A stretch of 64,000 nucleotides of DNA from Ctena decussata (GCA_963989385.1 OZ022500.1:24380460-24444459); one strand, 5' to 3'. Numbered from the stretch's first letter, positions 10,925-23,041 are shown. Numbers and translations are program-made. Notes: a model not told the origin generated them from the sequence alone.

Positions 10925-11896
10925 AACAAGAGGGCCAAGAGGCCCTGAATCGCTCACCTGCGCAAAAAGGTTAAAGGTCAAACTAGGGTCATAATTTGAC
11001 TAAACCTGATAGTTTGCAACCATTTCTAAATGGTTCTGAAAAAGAAGATTTTTGAAAATGTTTCCATGTATTGCTATGGTTCAAACCCTGGACCCCTTTG
11101 GGCCGGGCCGTTTTGGACCCTGTGGCCATTATTTGAATTATCTTGGTAAAGGACCACTAGGCAATGATAGAAGCTAAATTCCAAGCCTCTGAGCCAAGTG
11201 GTGTTGAAGAAGAAGATTTTTGAATATTTTTCTACGCATTTTTATGGTTTACGATTTTTGACCCTGGCACCATCATTTGAACAAACTTGGTAAGGAACCA
11301 CTAGGCAATGCATCATTCAAGATTTCAAGCAGCTGCACTAGGGTTCTGGAGAAGAAGATGTTTAAGCACATTTGAATTTCGAACCCAAGACTCCCCGCCC
11401 CAGGGGCATTTTGGATCCCAGGATCACCATTTATAAAAACTTTGTGGCAGTACACCAGGCAATGCATCATACCAAATCTGAGAAAGTGGTTCTGAAAAAT
11501 AAGATTTTTATTAGTTTCCTATGTATTTCTATGGCTCAAACTCAGGACTCCCTGCCGCAGGGCCATTTTGGACCCTGGGGCCATCATTTGAACAAACCTG
11601 ACTAAGGACTACAAGGCAATGCATCGTACCAATTTTCAAGCATCTGAGCCAAGTGATTCTGAAAAAGAAGATTTTTGAATATTTTTTTTTTATATAGTCC
11701 TATGGTTCAAACCCAGGACAATATTTTTCTATATAGTCCTATGGTTCTAACCCAGGAACTCTTGGGGCGGGGCCATTTTAGACCCAGGGGTCATCATTTG
11801 AACAAACTTAGCAAAGGACTACTAGGCAAAGCTACATACCAAATTTCAATCATCTGAGCCAAGTGGTTCAGAAGAAGAAGGGTTTTGAATATTTTT
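10925..11896 (-). mobile_element. AGCTCACC-family element (outer copy), 3' portion
   Basis: On the minus strand this is the 3' end of an AGCTCACC-family copy: the hairpin AGGGCC-TCTT-GGCCCT lies at 10930-10946 and GCTCACCTG at 10952-10960 (plus-strand reading). The body is ~200-230-bp tandem units with AGAAGATTTTTGAATATTTT and CCATTTTGGACCCTGGGGCC. It is interrupted at 11896/11897 by another copy of the same family and resumes at 14018. Confidence 0.8.
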
Positions 11897-14017
11897 AGCT
11901 CACCTGAGCCAGAGGCTCAGGGTGAGCTATTGTGATCACCCAGTGTCCGTCGTCCGTCATGCGACGTGTGTCGTCAATAATTTGCTTTAAATGACACCCT
12001 CTCTGAAACCGCTAGGCCTAGGGCTTGGATATTTAGTATCAAGCATTGTCTAGTAGTCCTCTACCAAGTTTGTTCAGATGGTGGCCCCAGGGTCCAAAAT
12101 GGCCTTGGGTTCGAAACTAAAAAATACTTAAAAATCTTCTTCTCTAGAACTGCTTGGCTCAGATGCTTGAAATTTGGTATGCAGCGTTGCCTAGTAGTCC
12201 TCTACCAAGTTTGTTCAACTGGTGGCCCCAGGGTCCAAAATGGCTCTGAGGAAGGGGGTCTTGTGTTCGAAACTAAAAAATACTTAAAAATCTTCTTCTC
12301 CAGAACTGCTTGGCTTAGATGCTTCAAATTTGGTACGTAGCATTGCCTAGTTGTCCTCTACCAAGTTTGTTAAACTGGTGGTCCCAGGCATCAAAATGGC
12401 CCTGGGTCAGGGGGGTCTTGGGTTCGAAACTAAAACATACTTAAAACTCTTCTTCTCCAGAACTGCTTGGCTCAGATTCTTGAAATTTGGTATGTAGCAG
12501 TACCTAGTAGTGCTCTACCAGGTTTGTTCAAATGGTGGCCCCAGGGTCCAAAATGGCAGGGAGTCTTGGGTTCGAAACTAAAAAATACTTAAAAATCTTC
12601 TTCACCAGAACTGCTCGCCTCAGATGCTTGAAATTCGGTATGTAACATTGCCTAGTGGTCCTCAACCACGTTTGTTCAAATGGTGGCCCCAGGGTCCAAA
12701 ATGGCAGGGAGTCTTGGGTTCGAAACTAAAAAATACTTAAAAATCTTCTTCACCAGAACTGCTTGCCTCAGATGCTTGAAATTTGGTATGTAACATTGCC
12801 TTGTGGTCCTCTACCAAGTTTGTTCAAAGGTTTGTCCAAAATGGCCCCGGGGCAGTGAGTCCCAGGTTTGAACCATAATAATGTATAGAAAAATATTTAA
12901 AAATCTTCTTCTTCAGAACCGCAGGGCTCAGACGCTTGAAATTTGGTATGTTTCATTGCCTAGTAGTCCTTTACCAAGTTTGTTCAAATGGTGGCCCCAA
13001 GTTCCAAAGTGGCCCCGCGACTGGGAGTCCTATGTTCGAACCAAAGAAATATATATAAAAAAAATAATTAAAAAATCTTCTTCTTCAGAACCACTTGGCT
13101 CAGATGCTTGAAATTTGGTATTTAACTTTGCCTAGTAGTCTTTTATCGAGTTTGTTCAAATGATCAGACCTGAGTCTAAAATGGCTCCGCCCCAGGGGGT
13201 CGTGAGTTTGAACCATAGAACTACATAGAAAAATATTCAAAAAATTTCTTCTTCAGAACCACTTAGCTCAAATGCTTGAAAATTGGTTTGATGCATTGCC
13301 TTGTTGTCCTTTATCAAGTTTGTCCAAATGATGGCCTCAAGGTCTAAAATGACCCCGCGGCAGGGAGTCCTGAGTTTGAGCCATAGAAATACATAGGAAA
13401 CTAATAAAAATATCTTCTTTTTCAGAACCACTTGCTCAGATGCTTGAAATTTGGTATGATGCATTGACTGGTGGCCTCCTACAAAGTTTGTGTAATGGTG
13501 GCCCTGGGATCCAAAATGGCCCTGGGTCAGGGAGTCTTAGGTTCGAAATTAAAATGTACTTAAAAATCTTCTCCAGAACTCCTTAGTGCAGATGCTTTTA
13601 ATTTTGTATGATGCATTGCCTAGTGGTCCCTTACCAAGTTTGTTCAAATGATGGTGCCAGGGTCAAAAATGGCCCCGCCCAGGGGGTCCTGGGTTTGAAC
13701 CATAGAAATACATAGAAAAATATTCAGAAATCTTCTCATTCAGAACCACTTGGCTCATAGGCTTGAAAATTTAGCTTTAAGCATTGCCTAGTGGCCCTTT
13801 ACCAAGATTATTCAAATGATGGCCCAAGGGTCCAAAATGGCCCTGCCCCAAGGGGTCCAGGGTTTGAACCATAGCAATACATAGAAAAAGATTAAAAAAT
13901 CTTCTTCTTTCTTTGGAAATGGTTGCAAACTATCAGGTTTGATCAAATTATGACCCTAGTTTGACCTTTAACCTTTTTGCTCAGGTGAGCGATTAAGGGC
14001 CTCTTGGCCCTCTTGTT
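11897..14017 (+). mobile_element. AGCTCACC-family element, complete nested copy
   Basis: The 5' end is the palindrome AGCTCACC-TGAGCC-AGA-GGCTCA-GGGTGAGCT (11897-11929), followed by TGATCACCCAGTGTCCG and a CGTCCGTC tract at 11945-11978. The body is about 13 tandem units of ~150-160 bp, each with CTTCTTC-CCAGAAC, GAAATTTGGTATG, CCAAGTTTGTTCAAATGGTGG and GGTCCAAAATGGC. The 3' end is TCAGGTGAGC (inverse of the 5' GCTCACCTGA), hairpin AGGGCC-TCTT-GGCCCT (13997-14012), then CTTGTT. Removing it joins GAATATTTTT to CTATGTATTTCTAT and restores the body sequence of the surrounding, oppositely oriented copy. No protein is encoded. Confidence 0.85.
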
Positions 14018-14806
14018 CTATGTATTTCTATTGTTCAAACTTAGGACTCCCTGCCTCAGGGCAATTTAGGATCCTGGGGCTAACATTTGAACAAACTTGG
14101 TAAAGGCCTACTAGGCAATGCTTCATACCAAATTTCCAGCAGCACCTACGCCTTGCGGTTCTGAAGAAGAAGATTTTTGAATATTTTTCTTTGAATTTCT
14201 ATGGTTCGAACCTTGGACTCCATGCCAAGGAACCATTTTGGACCCTGGGGCCACCGTTGGAACAAACTTGGTAAAGGACTATAAAGCAATGCATCATACC
14301 AAATTTTAAGCATCTGAGCCTTGCGGTTCTGAAGTAGAAGATTTTTTAATATTTTTCTATGTATTTCTATGGTTCAAGATTTTTAATTATTTTTTAGTTT
14401 CGAACCCTTGACCCCCTGCCCTAGGGCCATTTTGGACCATGGGGCCATCATTTGAACAAACTTGGTAGAATACTACTTGGCAATGCTACATACGAAATTT
14501 CAAGCATGTGAGCCAAGCATTTCTTGAAAAGAAGATTTTTAAGTATTTTTAAGTTTCGAACCAAAGAGTCCCTGCCCCAGGGACATTTTGGATCCTGAGG
14601 CCACCATTTGAACAAACTTGGTAGAGGTCCACAAGATAATGCTTCATACCAAATATCAAAGCCCTAGGCCTAGCGGTTTCAGAGAAGATGTGATATAAAG
14701 CAAATAGTTGAGGACGCACGACCGACGTACGACGCACGACGCACGACGCACTTCGGACACTGGGTGATCACAATAGCTCACCCTGAGCCAATGGCTCAGG
14801 TGAGCT
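14018..14806 (-). mobile_element. AGCTCACC-family element (outer copy), 5' portion
   Basis: The continuation of the copy that starts at 10925. Its 5' palindrome ends at 14806 (AGCTCACCTGAGCC on the minus strand), with the TGATCACCCAGTGTCCG block and a GTGCGTCGTGCGTC tract at 14705-14760. With the nested copy removed, the outer element would be about 1.76 kb. Confidence 0.8.
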
Positions 14807-14946
14807 AATAAAATCTTACTGCTGTAGCATCGCATGTAGTGAAAAGATTAGAAAAAAACCTTAAGCCTTATCAGAAATGTTATTTGCATACCGTTGACAA
14901 ACCTTTGTTTGCAGGAAATAAACCTGTTCTGACGACAAATTACATA
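14807..14946. other. Short gap between elements
   Basis: Nothing recognised. Confidence 0.4.
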
Positions 14947-16283
14947 GAACAAGAAATGTTACAGTGTGTAACAAATGCCCCCGAAGGCCCCTTAAACTGA
15001 CATTTGAGCCCTAGTTGTGACATTGACCTTGGGCATAGAGCCGGAGTCTTGCACATGATATACATTCTCATTTCGTTTTACTTTTCTGTAACCTTTAAAT
15101 GCACTTTGGAAGTTTAAGAGGATTCAAGGGGACTTAATTCAACCACTCACCAAACTGTACAATTGTGTCCTTGACATTGGGTGTGGGAACCTAAATGTCG
15201 CACCTTACACAACTTATTATTATACTTTACTTTTCTTTAGGTTACCATTTTATCACGCTTTACCTTTCAGTGAAATTTGATGAAATTCGCTTCAGCAGTT
15301 TTAAGTCAGTTCAGAGGCATGATTTGACCTCTGAGCCATGACTGTGATCCTGACTTTGAGCAACAGAACCATTATTTGTTTGTGACATGTTCACTCATTG
15401 TTTTATACCTTTTCATGAAGTTCAATGAAGTTTCGTTCAGTAGCTTCTAGGTAAATGAGTATAAATGACTTGACCTTAGACCTCTGGCTATGACCTTGAC
15501 CTTGGGTTTGAGAACCTATGTCTTGTTTATGGCAAATCTTCACATAAGGCTTTATCTTTCTTTAAAGTTTGCTTTGGTACTTTTCTGAGTGATTGCCAAG
15601 ACATGATTTGACCTCTGACCCCAGACTGTGACCTTGACCTTGGATTTGGGATCATAAATATTGTGTGTAACATACCTTCTCATTATGGTTTACCTTTCTG
15701 TGAAGTTTGATGACATTAGCTGCAGGTTTTATGTTATTACAGACAGAGGCAAGATTTGACCTTTGACCCATAATTGTGACCTTGACCTTGAACCTGGCAA
15801 CCCAAATCTTATGTGCAACACACCTTCTCATTTTGTTTCATCTTTCTGTGAGGTTTCATTAAATTTGCTTCAGTAGTTTATAAGAAGTCGCTGAGACCCA
15901 ATTTTGAGACACAGTTTGACTTTTGACCCAACTGTGGCCTTGACCTTGGACGTAGGGACCCAAGTCTTGTGCGCGACACACCTTCATATTATGCTTTATC
16001 TTTCAGTGAAGTTTCATCAAATTTGCTTCAGCACTTTTAAAGTTATCGCTGAGACACGATTTTGAGACACAATTTGACCTTTGACCCAACTGTGGCCTTG
16101 ACCTTTAGCGTAGGGACCTAAGTCTTGCGCGCGACACACCTTCTCATTAAGCTTTAGCTTTCTGTGAAGTTTTATTAAATTTGCTTCAGTAGTTTTAAAG
16201 TTATCGCTGAGACACGATTTTTAACGGACGGACGGACGGACGGTGCGATTTTAATATGCCACCCGAAGTTCCTTCGGGGGCAT
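14947..16283 (-). mobile_element. Rolling-circle-like element, ATGCCCCCGAAGG family
   Basis: Read on the minus strand from 16283: ATGCCCCCGAAGG-AACTTCGGGTGGCAT palindrome, then a (CCGT)n tract at 16225-16244. The body is about seven units of ~150-170 bp with GACCTTTGACCC, GTGACCTTGACCTTGG and TTTGCTTCAGTAGTTTTAAAG. Near the 3' end CCTTCGGGGGCAT (plus strand 14975-14987) repeats the 5' end inverted, then a hairpin TGTTACA-CAC-TGTAACA (14957-14973), then TTTCTTGTT. No coding capacity. Same architecture as the ATGCCACC, AGCTCACC, AGCGCGCC, ATGCCCCCGTG and ACTCGCCTG families. Confidence 0.8.
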
Positions 16284-16404
16284 AAAAACAGGAGTGGAAC
16301 GATTTAAGAAAAAAGTGTGTACAGTGTGAATACTTTTGAAACGGAGCTGTACAAATACCACGCTAAAATTCGAATATATGCGTTACTGCGAATCCTGTTC
16401 CGTA

Positions 16405-17090
16405 CGTCCATGTTACATTATTCATAATACTGCAAAATCAGTTTCTTTGATCTAAGGTTTACTCATCTTTACCACTTTTGTCACGTGACAATTTGTATTT
16501 TTATATTTCATATCTACTACTTAATCTCCCCTCAGATTGTTTGGTATAGCATTTTTAGTGTTCTGTTTTAAATATTAATTATATATTTTCTTTGTAAATA
16601 AAGAAACCATAATTGCAGAAATTCCATGCTACATTATTTATATAATTGTAAAATCAATGTCTTAGACATGTGGCTTAGTAGCCTTTAGCACTATTGTCAC
16701 GCGACAAATTGCACACTTAATGTTACAACTGCGAAAATTAACTTCATTTACGAGCAGCATTGTGAGTAAACCTATCCAGATCGCAGACGGGTCAGAACAT
16801 CCACAGTTTGCTTGGATAATTCACAAGCCTTGTTCCGTTCAAAAATGTAAAATCCGCTTGCTTCTTCGAGGCTGTGCAGTGGCTTAGACCGCTCATTTAA
16901 GAATTGGAATCTGATACTTCAGCGTTCCTCGTATGATGAAGTCAGTGGCGTAGCTAAAATTTCAATAGAGCGCGAAGCGCTTCTTGTAGAACGTTAGCTT
17001 CTTTAAACGATGAACGCTGAAATATCTTTTTTCATTCTTATATTTACACTTTATTTTTAAACATTTCTGTGTCGTATTTGCGGTAATTTA
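16405..17090. repeat. Dispersed repeat, short copy (partner of 7691-9060)
   Basis: 16560-16740 matches 7690-7870 with moderate divergence, and 16410-16505 is a further partial duplicate of the same block (TTACATTATTCATAAT; TTTTGTCACGTGACAA). Confidence 0.6.
16919..17021. mobile_element. Palindromic foldback element, copy 2
   Basis: TTCAGCGTTC..CGTATGATGAAG pairs with CTTC..ACGATGAACGCTGAA around CGCGAAGCGCTTC. This is a diverged and slightly deleted copy of 8853-8991. Confidence 0.75.
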
Positions 17091-17100
17091 GTGCGCTTTA

Positions 17101-17176
17101 AGGGTAGCCACTTCCATGCTGACAGCGAAGACTATGATCAGCCTGGACTTTGTTGGTTTTGTCGTGTCGCGGCTCA
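17101..17176. mobile_element. GAGCC-type MITE, half copy
   Basis: GTAGCCACTTCCATGCTGAC, GCGAAGACT-TGATCA and the right terminus GTTTTGTCGTGTCGCGGCTC match the right half of the GAGCC MITE. The left half is missing. Confidence 0.7.
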
Positions 17177-17270
17177 AATATGGACGCAGTCTGAGGTAGT
17201 TAGACGCTATGCATGTACTGACGCTCTGCCTTTGTATGTGAAGTTAATGCTGACATTCAGGCTTCTTTAT

Positions 17271-17590
17271 AAACAGACAGACAGACAATAGCTTTATTAC
17301 ACTCAAGTCATATAAACATGACATATGAGGATTAACATAGTATCTCTGAGATTACAAGTAGACGACAGTAGTGAAAGTACCAATCTTACGATCAACTGAA
17401 AAACGTCCCGAAAGTGTCATGTTTCCATCAGGTATGCAACATTAGCACATCTAAGTGTTGCATACCGGATGGGAAGAGGACACCCTCGGGTCGAGGGAGA
17501 ACATGTGAATAAACATTTCCCCAGAACAGTTTTGATGTGGTCATACAATCTAAGATATAAAGGGTTTGAATGGGTGACTATAAAGGCACT
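17271..17590 (-). mobile_element. Probable LINE 3'-end fragment
   Basis: On the minus strand the fragment ends with AATAAAGCTATTGTC followed by a short (TGTC)n tail at 17274-17289, the usual look of a non-LTR retrotransposon 3' terminus with a microsatellite tail. An open stretch of about 60 codons (17417-17602) precedes it and might be the eroded ORF end, but no catalytic motif is left. Confidence 0.35.
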
Positions 17591-17900
17591 CCCAGCAAGC
17601 ACACAGCCTTGACATCACGTTGGCTCGACATTGGCTTTAACACTGTGTGTCAAAGGATTTTATGCTAAGACTAGAGTGTGGCCCCGGCATAATTTTAAGC
17701 AGCATAAAAGCAGCAAATCAAATAAAGTAATAGTGTTAATTTAACAGTTGCAGAATAGATGATAGAGTACTCAGCAGACACACAATGCCAATCCAACATT
17801 GAATCAACGTCGATTCAACGTTATTCCGTTGAATCAACGCTGATACAGGTCTCATTAAGGGTTCATCACACCACCAAGTGGGTGGGGAATGGTCTGAAAT
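17591..17900. repeat. Interspersed repeat with GAATCAACG palindromes
   Basis: Begins with a CCCAGCAAGCAC motif like the terminus of the element at 59760. It contains repeated GTTGAATCAACG / CGTTGATTCAAC modules at 17790-17845 and ATTAAGGGTTCATCAC..GTGGGTGGGG. The same blocks occur inverted at 22400-22560. Confidence 0.5.
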
Positions 17901-19557
17901 CAGACTTTGAATTTTTTTAATATACTTGTGAAATATGAAGTTTTGCTTATACCAAATGTAATTTCTTAGTGTTAGCAATATATATTGAGAGTAACTTTAA
18001 ACATAACATTTAAAATGAGATTTAGAGGAAAAATACGAGGTGGCCAGGACTTCCATTAGACCTCATAAACCAGAGATACTGGCATAAAACTATTTCGGCA
18101 TGTTGAAAGCGTCAAGCATGAACTACAATCTCCCAGAGTTGCAAAGCCTGTAAATGTCTACTTTTTAAGAACCCCCTTCCATGTTGGCCTCGTGTATCAT
18201 GAAGTCAATCAGGTCGCCATTTTTTCATTCATAAAAGTGTAAACAAAAACTTTCAGTACCCTTTCTCAACAAAGCAAGTATTGCACACTGCATGACTGTG
18301 TCAGTTAAAAGCAACTACTATTCTAAATGCAAACATGTGCATGATATGGGCGATCAATGCACAGATGTCGACATTGTAGCAGTACAATCTGCAAGGTCTC
18401 AGATAAGTTTCTGTCTTGTTTACATTGCACTCAAGAACACACGAACCGCTTAACAATTTATTCTTGCGCATTTCGCGGGGTTGGTAAAAACCCGAACCAG
18501 ATACAAAAATCCGGAACTAATTTCCCGGTACGAACTTCACAACAATATGGTTTGCATTAATTTAACAGTCTAAGTCTATCTTATTCATTGTCATGTCACA
18601 GTACCCGGTCTTTGAATCCTGTCTCCGTGTCAAAGAAAAAAAATGAGACAATATCAATAATGAAAATTGTGATCCGGTACAAACATGTTCAAAAGTCCCA
18701 GAATTAAACATAAATTCACAATATAGTATCTAAATAGGTTCGACATTTCTGAATTTATATTAAGGAAAAAGCTGTAGGATCATATTGTCATAACACTGGG
18801 TGATTTTCCGCTTAGATTTACTAATGGAACTGTGGTACCGGAATCGGGTCCCGGCTTTTGATTTGCAATCTGGGTTTTTAGAATGCTGCACGGGAGACTA
18901 ATCTTGCTATCCTGAGTAACTCTTCGAGAAACAATTCCGATGATTAAAAAGGTATAAAACGCTAATAAATATAGTTAATTACTACAGCGCTTATCCATGG
19001 ATTATTCCGTATTTTCAAGCAAAGCAGTCTGTGTTATAAATAATGAAATATGGTGGGTACTTATTTTATGTCGCACCTTTTTCAAGATGAGTTGTTAGGC
19101 CTTTCCGGTCCAAACATAAACAAACTAAACAAGCGATTGAAACTTAATTTTTCGCCAATATATTCTGAAGAAAGCGTTAATCAAGGAAAGTATTGCTGAA
19201 TAAAAACACAGACAGTTGTTCTGCATCGGATGAAAACAATCTGTGATTGTGTTACGTTGATTAAAGGTATTTAAAGCTTCTAAAACAATTTACACATTTC
19301 AATGACACGTGTTTACGTGAAAGTGAAAAAAACACGTGCTAGGCAAGCTCTTTAGAATTTTGACGAGTAGGGTGGCACATTCATACAATGAACAGATGTT
19401 TATGAGATAAAAAATAAAGTTGTGGGTTCAAGGACAACTCACAGCAGTGACTGTGTATGTTGGCTTAGCTGTGTCCTAATCTATAAATGTATACTGGTGT
19501 TGTGGACACATCAGTGCAAATTTATTGAAAATAAATATGGAAAAGAAGATGCAGGAC
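17901..19557. other. Non-coding stretch, nothing recognised
   Basis: No open frame with coding character, RNA gene or repeat end is identified. Short open frames here (for example 18357-18560) have no recognisable motif. Confidence 0.4.
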
Positions 19558-19971
19558 CAGCCCTGGATCTAGGAGGTGGTTCCAGGACGTTTCGTGCCAC
19601 AACCAGTTTGTACCGTGACGTTTCTTCCGGGACGATTCGTCCCATTTTTTTGTGGTGGGCTTTGGGGGCGTCAGCCCTGCCACCTGGGCCTGGTTACATT
19701 CAAATATATGTTGTGATATCTCATTAGAATCGCCTCAAGAGATATCACAACATATATTTCTAGGCGAAATTGACATAAAAACTTCATCAAATTCATCCCT
19801 TATTTCAAGGCGAAATTGACATAAAAACCTCATCAAATTCACCCCTTATAATGTCATATATTTCTAAGCCCCCATTCCCCCCCCCCACACACACACACAC
19901 ATTTTGGTACCTCTGAGCCCCACCAGTTATCCAGAACCCCACCAGTACGGCGTGGTCTGGATCTGGGTCTG
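19558..19971. mobile_element. CAGnCCnGGATC-ended MITE (hAT-like) with nested insert
   Basis: The ends CAGCCCTGGATCTAG and CTGGATCTGGGTCTG are inverted, and the interior matches 61948-62352 in opposite orientation, including ATATATGTTGTGATATC palindromes and a (CA)n/(C)n tract at 19878-19905. Near 19574-19650 a fragment of the GGGACGTTTCGTCC element is inserted, absent from the other copy; GTGG flanks it on both sides. CAG..GGATC termini recall hAT-derived MITEs; no 8-bp target duplication is visible here. Confidence 0.65.
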
Positions 19972-21470
19972 AGAACTGTATAAGAAAATCTGAATGTGTC
20001 AGTGACACCCTTGTGTGTGTGTATGTTTTTTTTTGTTGTTGTTGTTGATTTTTTTTTCACAATAAAACCAATGTTTCGGGGCAGCAGTTCAAGGACACAT
20101 CTTTCATTTGAAGATTTTGCATCGAAAAGAAAAAAGTTGAAAGTGATAAATTAAATTTTTCACAATATCATCATATCAGGCAACCAGAGGCCATTCCCAT
20201 TCCTGTTACATAAGTCTTGTGTCAGACTGCACAATCATATGGTCTAGCAGTTTTTCAAACCATATTGTTGACATTTGGAACGCATTGCCAGACTGTTGTG
20301 CATTGCCAGATTGTTGTTTCGGCAGCCTTTAATATTAACGTGTTCAAGAATAGTTTGAACATTCACTGGCATAACCATCCTTTTAAATGTTATGGTACAG
20401 GCTACATGACCCACAACAAACAGGACAGGACAGAAAAGTCAGAAGTGCTTATAGAAAGTGAGAAAGCTCAACTGAGACTTACAGAGAGATTCTATTTTAT
20501 TGTCTTACCTGCGGCTATCAGAAGTGAGACATAAGTATAAGTCTAAACATAAGTATTACTTTTCTGGCAGCATTATTAGTGTCAGCAGCCTAAACTTTTG
20601 TCAACTTTTCTGATTCAGCTTTCTTTTATGACAGTGCCATGACAGGGGAGATACCGTCAACCCTGGAATTATTATTACATATCCGCCACTAGAAATTTGT
20701 CTGTTGGTTAAATTAAAATTAGCCATTCGTTCATTTCCATGCGAGTGAATTATTCATTTTATACTTGATTTCAGTCCATTTCATGTGAACTTCACGGAAA
20801 AAAATAAATAAAAAATAAAGATGTTTTTGTGAAGTTAATTTTTTGGAAGAAAAATATTGTAACTGTGTACTATAGGTACAAAGTATTTGACTTTTACATT
20901 AGATTTTTGCACAGTGATCCAGATAAGAGGAGGTTACAGGGATAATTTAAAGATAATTTGTGATACTTCTGCATAAAAGATAAGTTCTGACCCCTCATTA
21001 GAACCATCTCACTGAGACAGTTCTAATGAGGGGTCACAAGTTCACAACATATTTTTTGTTAAGAAATAAGAAAAAGCATCTGAGAATTATCCCAAAAAAC
21101 ACCTTATCTGGAGCCCTGAATTAATTTTACACATCCACATTTTTTGATGGTTACAGAATTTGAAGGCCAAAATCAAGTCTTCATAATGAACTGTTATCAA
21201 CTGTATCCATGAAAATTCTTCAATTTTGTAGGTGAGCTGCCTCTAAAATGTATGTCGATGAATACTGTCTTAGTTGGGGCATGCATGTTGATTTACAATG
21301 TACTTATAAGCTTACTCAGTTACTGGCTTTTCCAACATATTTTGTTTGAGTGGATTATCATTTTCAGAGACCCTCAAATTTTGGCACTTTAAAGCCCTTT
21401 GTTCCATTTTTTGGAACAAAGTCAATACCAGTGAGGAAGAAGAAAATTTCAAAAATACAATATTTTTTCT
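19972..21470. other. Non-coding stretch with a small palindrome
   Basis: A short perfect-arm foldback lies at 20990-21042 (GACCCCTCATTAGAAC / GTTCTAATGAGGGGTC). The open frame at 20217-20534 has no recognisable domain and begins in low-complexity duplicated words (CATTGCCAGA-TTGTTG twice). Nothing else is supported. Confidence 0.45.
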
Positions 21471-21481
21471 TTCTTCTTCGA

Positions 21482-21760
21482 GCCGGGCCAGGTAGCGCAA
21501 TCAGTAGGGCACCTGACTCGTAAGTCAGAGGTCCTGGGTTCGAATCCCGGTCTGGCCACATACTTTCGTTTCTCTTTCCGCTGATTCAAGAAGGGCAGTT
21601 GTCAGTTACTGGCGAAAGTATGTGCACATAGTACTGGTTAACCACTTAGGAGGTCTAAGCCTGCCCAGGAATAGTGTGGTTAGGTTAACTGACCGTCCCG
21701 ACATGACCTTAGTTGTTTACCGTGGACGTTAAGCATCAAATCAACCAACCAACCAACCAA
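21482..21760 (+). mobile_element. tRNA-derived SINE, full length
   Basis: The head (21484-21558) is tRNA-like, with an A-box-like GTAGCGCAATCAGTAGG and a perfect B box GGTTCGAATCC at 21538-21548. The body carries ACTTTCGTTTCTCTTTCCGC, GGCGAAAGTATGTGCACATAG and GGTTAACCACTTAGGAGGTC, and the tail is (CAAC)n-rich. An 11-bp target duplication TTCTTCTTCGA flanks it (21471-21481 and 21761-21771). The anticodon arm gives only a six-base loop with a CGT triplet, so this is a SINE head and not a functional tRNA gene. A second copy is at 29803-30072. Confidence 0.9.
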
Positions 21761-21771
21761 TTCTTCTTCGA

Positions 21772-22399
21772 AGTTGAAGAGGCATATTGTTTTTGCCTTG
21801 TTTTGTTTTTAATTGGGTTGATTTGCATGTATTAACCTTCAATCATCTTCACTGACTGCTAATTTATGTATGTGTGTGTGTTGTGGAGGGGAAGAGCGTG
21901 GAGGAATGGAGGGAAGGGATAGGAGAATAATATTTATAGCTGTCCAAAACAGTTGTGCAGGAAACAGAATATTACTCAAAGCATGCTCTTACTTTATCTC
22001 CCCAAGATTTATTTTATTGCTTATAATGTCCACCATACCTTTATTTTGGAACTATTTTGTGACTAAAACATGGTGGATATTTCAGATTTTTTTTCAAGTA
22101 GTGGGTGTCTGTTGAATTGAATTTTGTATTTGTTATTTGTTTCTATGCAATTTCATTCTGGGACATTGTAGAGGGGTATTTGGAGATTTTATCAGGGTAA
22201 TTATATTTGGATAGAATTTCATCCACATGGACTTCTGGCGTCCTTGGGATAGCCAAGTCTCAAGTATGCTAATTTTCTTCATAATTGCTTTTATTATACA
22301 TGCTATACCCTAGAATGGTGTTCAGGTGGTATGTAACATTGAAGGCTTGAAAGCTTTGTGACAGACCCAGTTATTTTCAAAAAAAAATGTAACTCACAT
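21772..22399. other. Non-coding stretch beginning with an element remnant
   Basis: AGTTGAAGAGGCATATTG at 21772-21789 resembles the 5' palindrome of the ATGCCACC/AACTTC family, suggesting the SINE landed in a remnant of it. The remainder is unrecognised. Confidence 0.4.
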
Positions 22400-22560
22400 T
22401 TTTCAACCTACCCCACCCACTTCACATTGTGATGAACCCTTAATTCAAGCTATATACCCAGAGAGTAAATATATTCGCATCAGGTACACGACGCTTAATC
22501 GATATTGAAACAACAGTGATTCCACGCCGAGACGTTGAATCAACGTTGATTCAACTTATG
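22400..22560. repeat. Interspersed repeat, inverted partner of 17591-17900
   Basis: CCCCACCCACTT..GTGATGAACCCTTAAT is the inverse of the block at 17853-17890. A perfect 22-bp palindrome built from GTTGAATCAACGTTGATTCA plus AC lies at 22534-22555. Confidence 0.6.
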
Positions 22561-22995
22561 TCCGATAGAGACATAACTAAAAACCTAGCAGTATAATAAA
22601 GATTGTGGGTCGCATCGGGGGAAGACACTCTAACACATCAAATACATGGGAGGGACCATATCAGTCGCTGCCCTCGAAGAACCAAAATTGCACATACCGA
22701 TAATGAAAATTAGGTTTAGGTCACCCGTACATGCGTACTTAGATGGGTCACATACAAAAATAGCCTCTTCCCCGTCACGCCAAAAATAGAAACACTCCCG
22801 CAGTATACCTGTCAAACAGGTGCAGAAATTTGCATAATAAGTCCGTGCAATTCCGGAATAACTAGAGCATGGTGTGTCATTCAGGTGGGTTTATGAATGG
22901 AGTGAAATGTTATCAAATTTCTGCACCAAAAAGTTTTGAACTATTCGTTGGATTACGAGCAGATTATTTGGCAGGTGAGTAAATATAGCCTTTCT

Positions 22996-22996
<1 letters not shown>
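22561..22996. other. Non-coding gap
   Basis: Nothing recognised; a short open frame at 22630-22815 on the minus strand has no motif. Confidence 0.4.
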
Positions 22997-23029
<33 letters not shown>

Positions 23030-23041
23030 GGGGGGCGGGGT
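22997..23041. repeat. (GA)n followed by poly-G
   Basis: About ten GA dinucleotides followed by a run of G with one C. Simple repeat. Confidence 0.95.

Noticed and set aside
20217..20534. 105-codon plus-strand frame
   Set aside because: No recognisable domain and partly made of locally repeated words; not supported as a gene.
21484..21558. tRNA gene with CGT anticodon triplet
   Set aside because: The anticodon arm does not give a seven-base loop. The unit continues into a SINE body with a repeat tail and an 11-bp target duplication, and a second copy exists at 29803.
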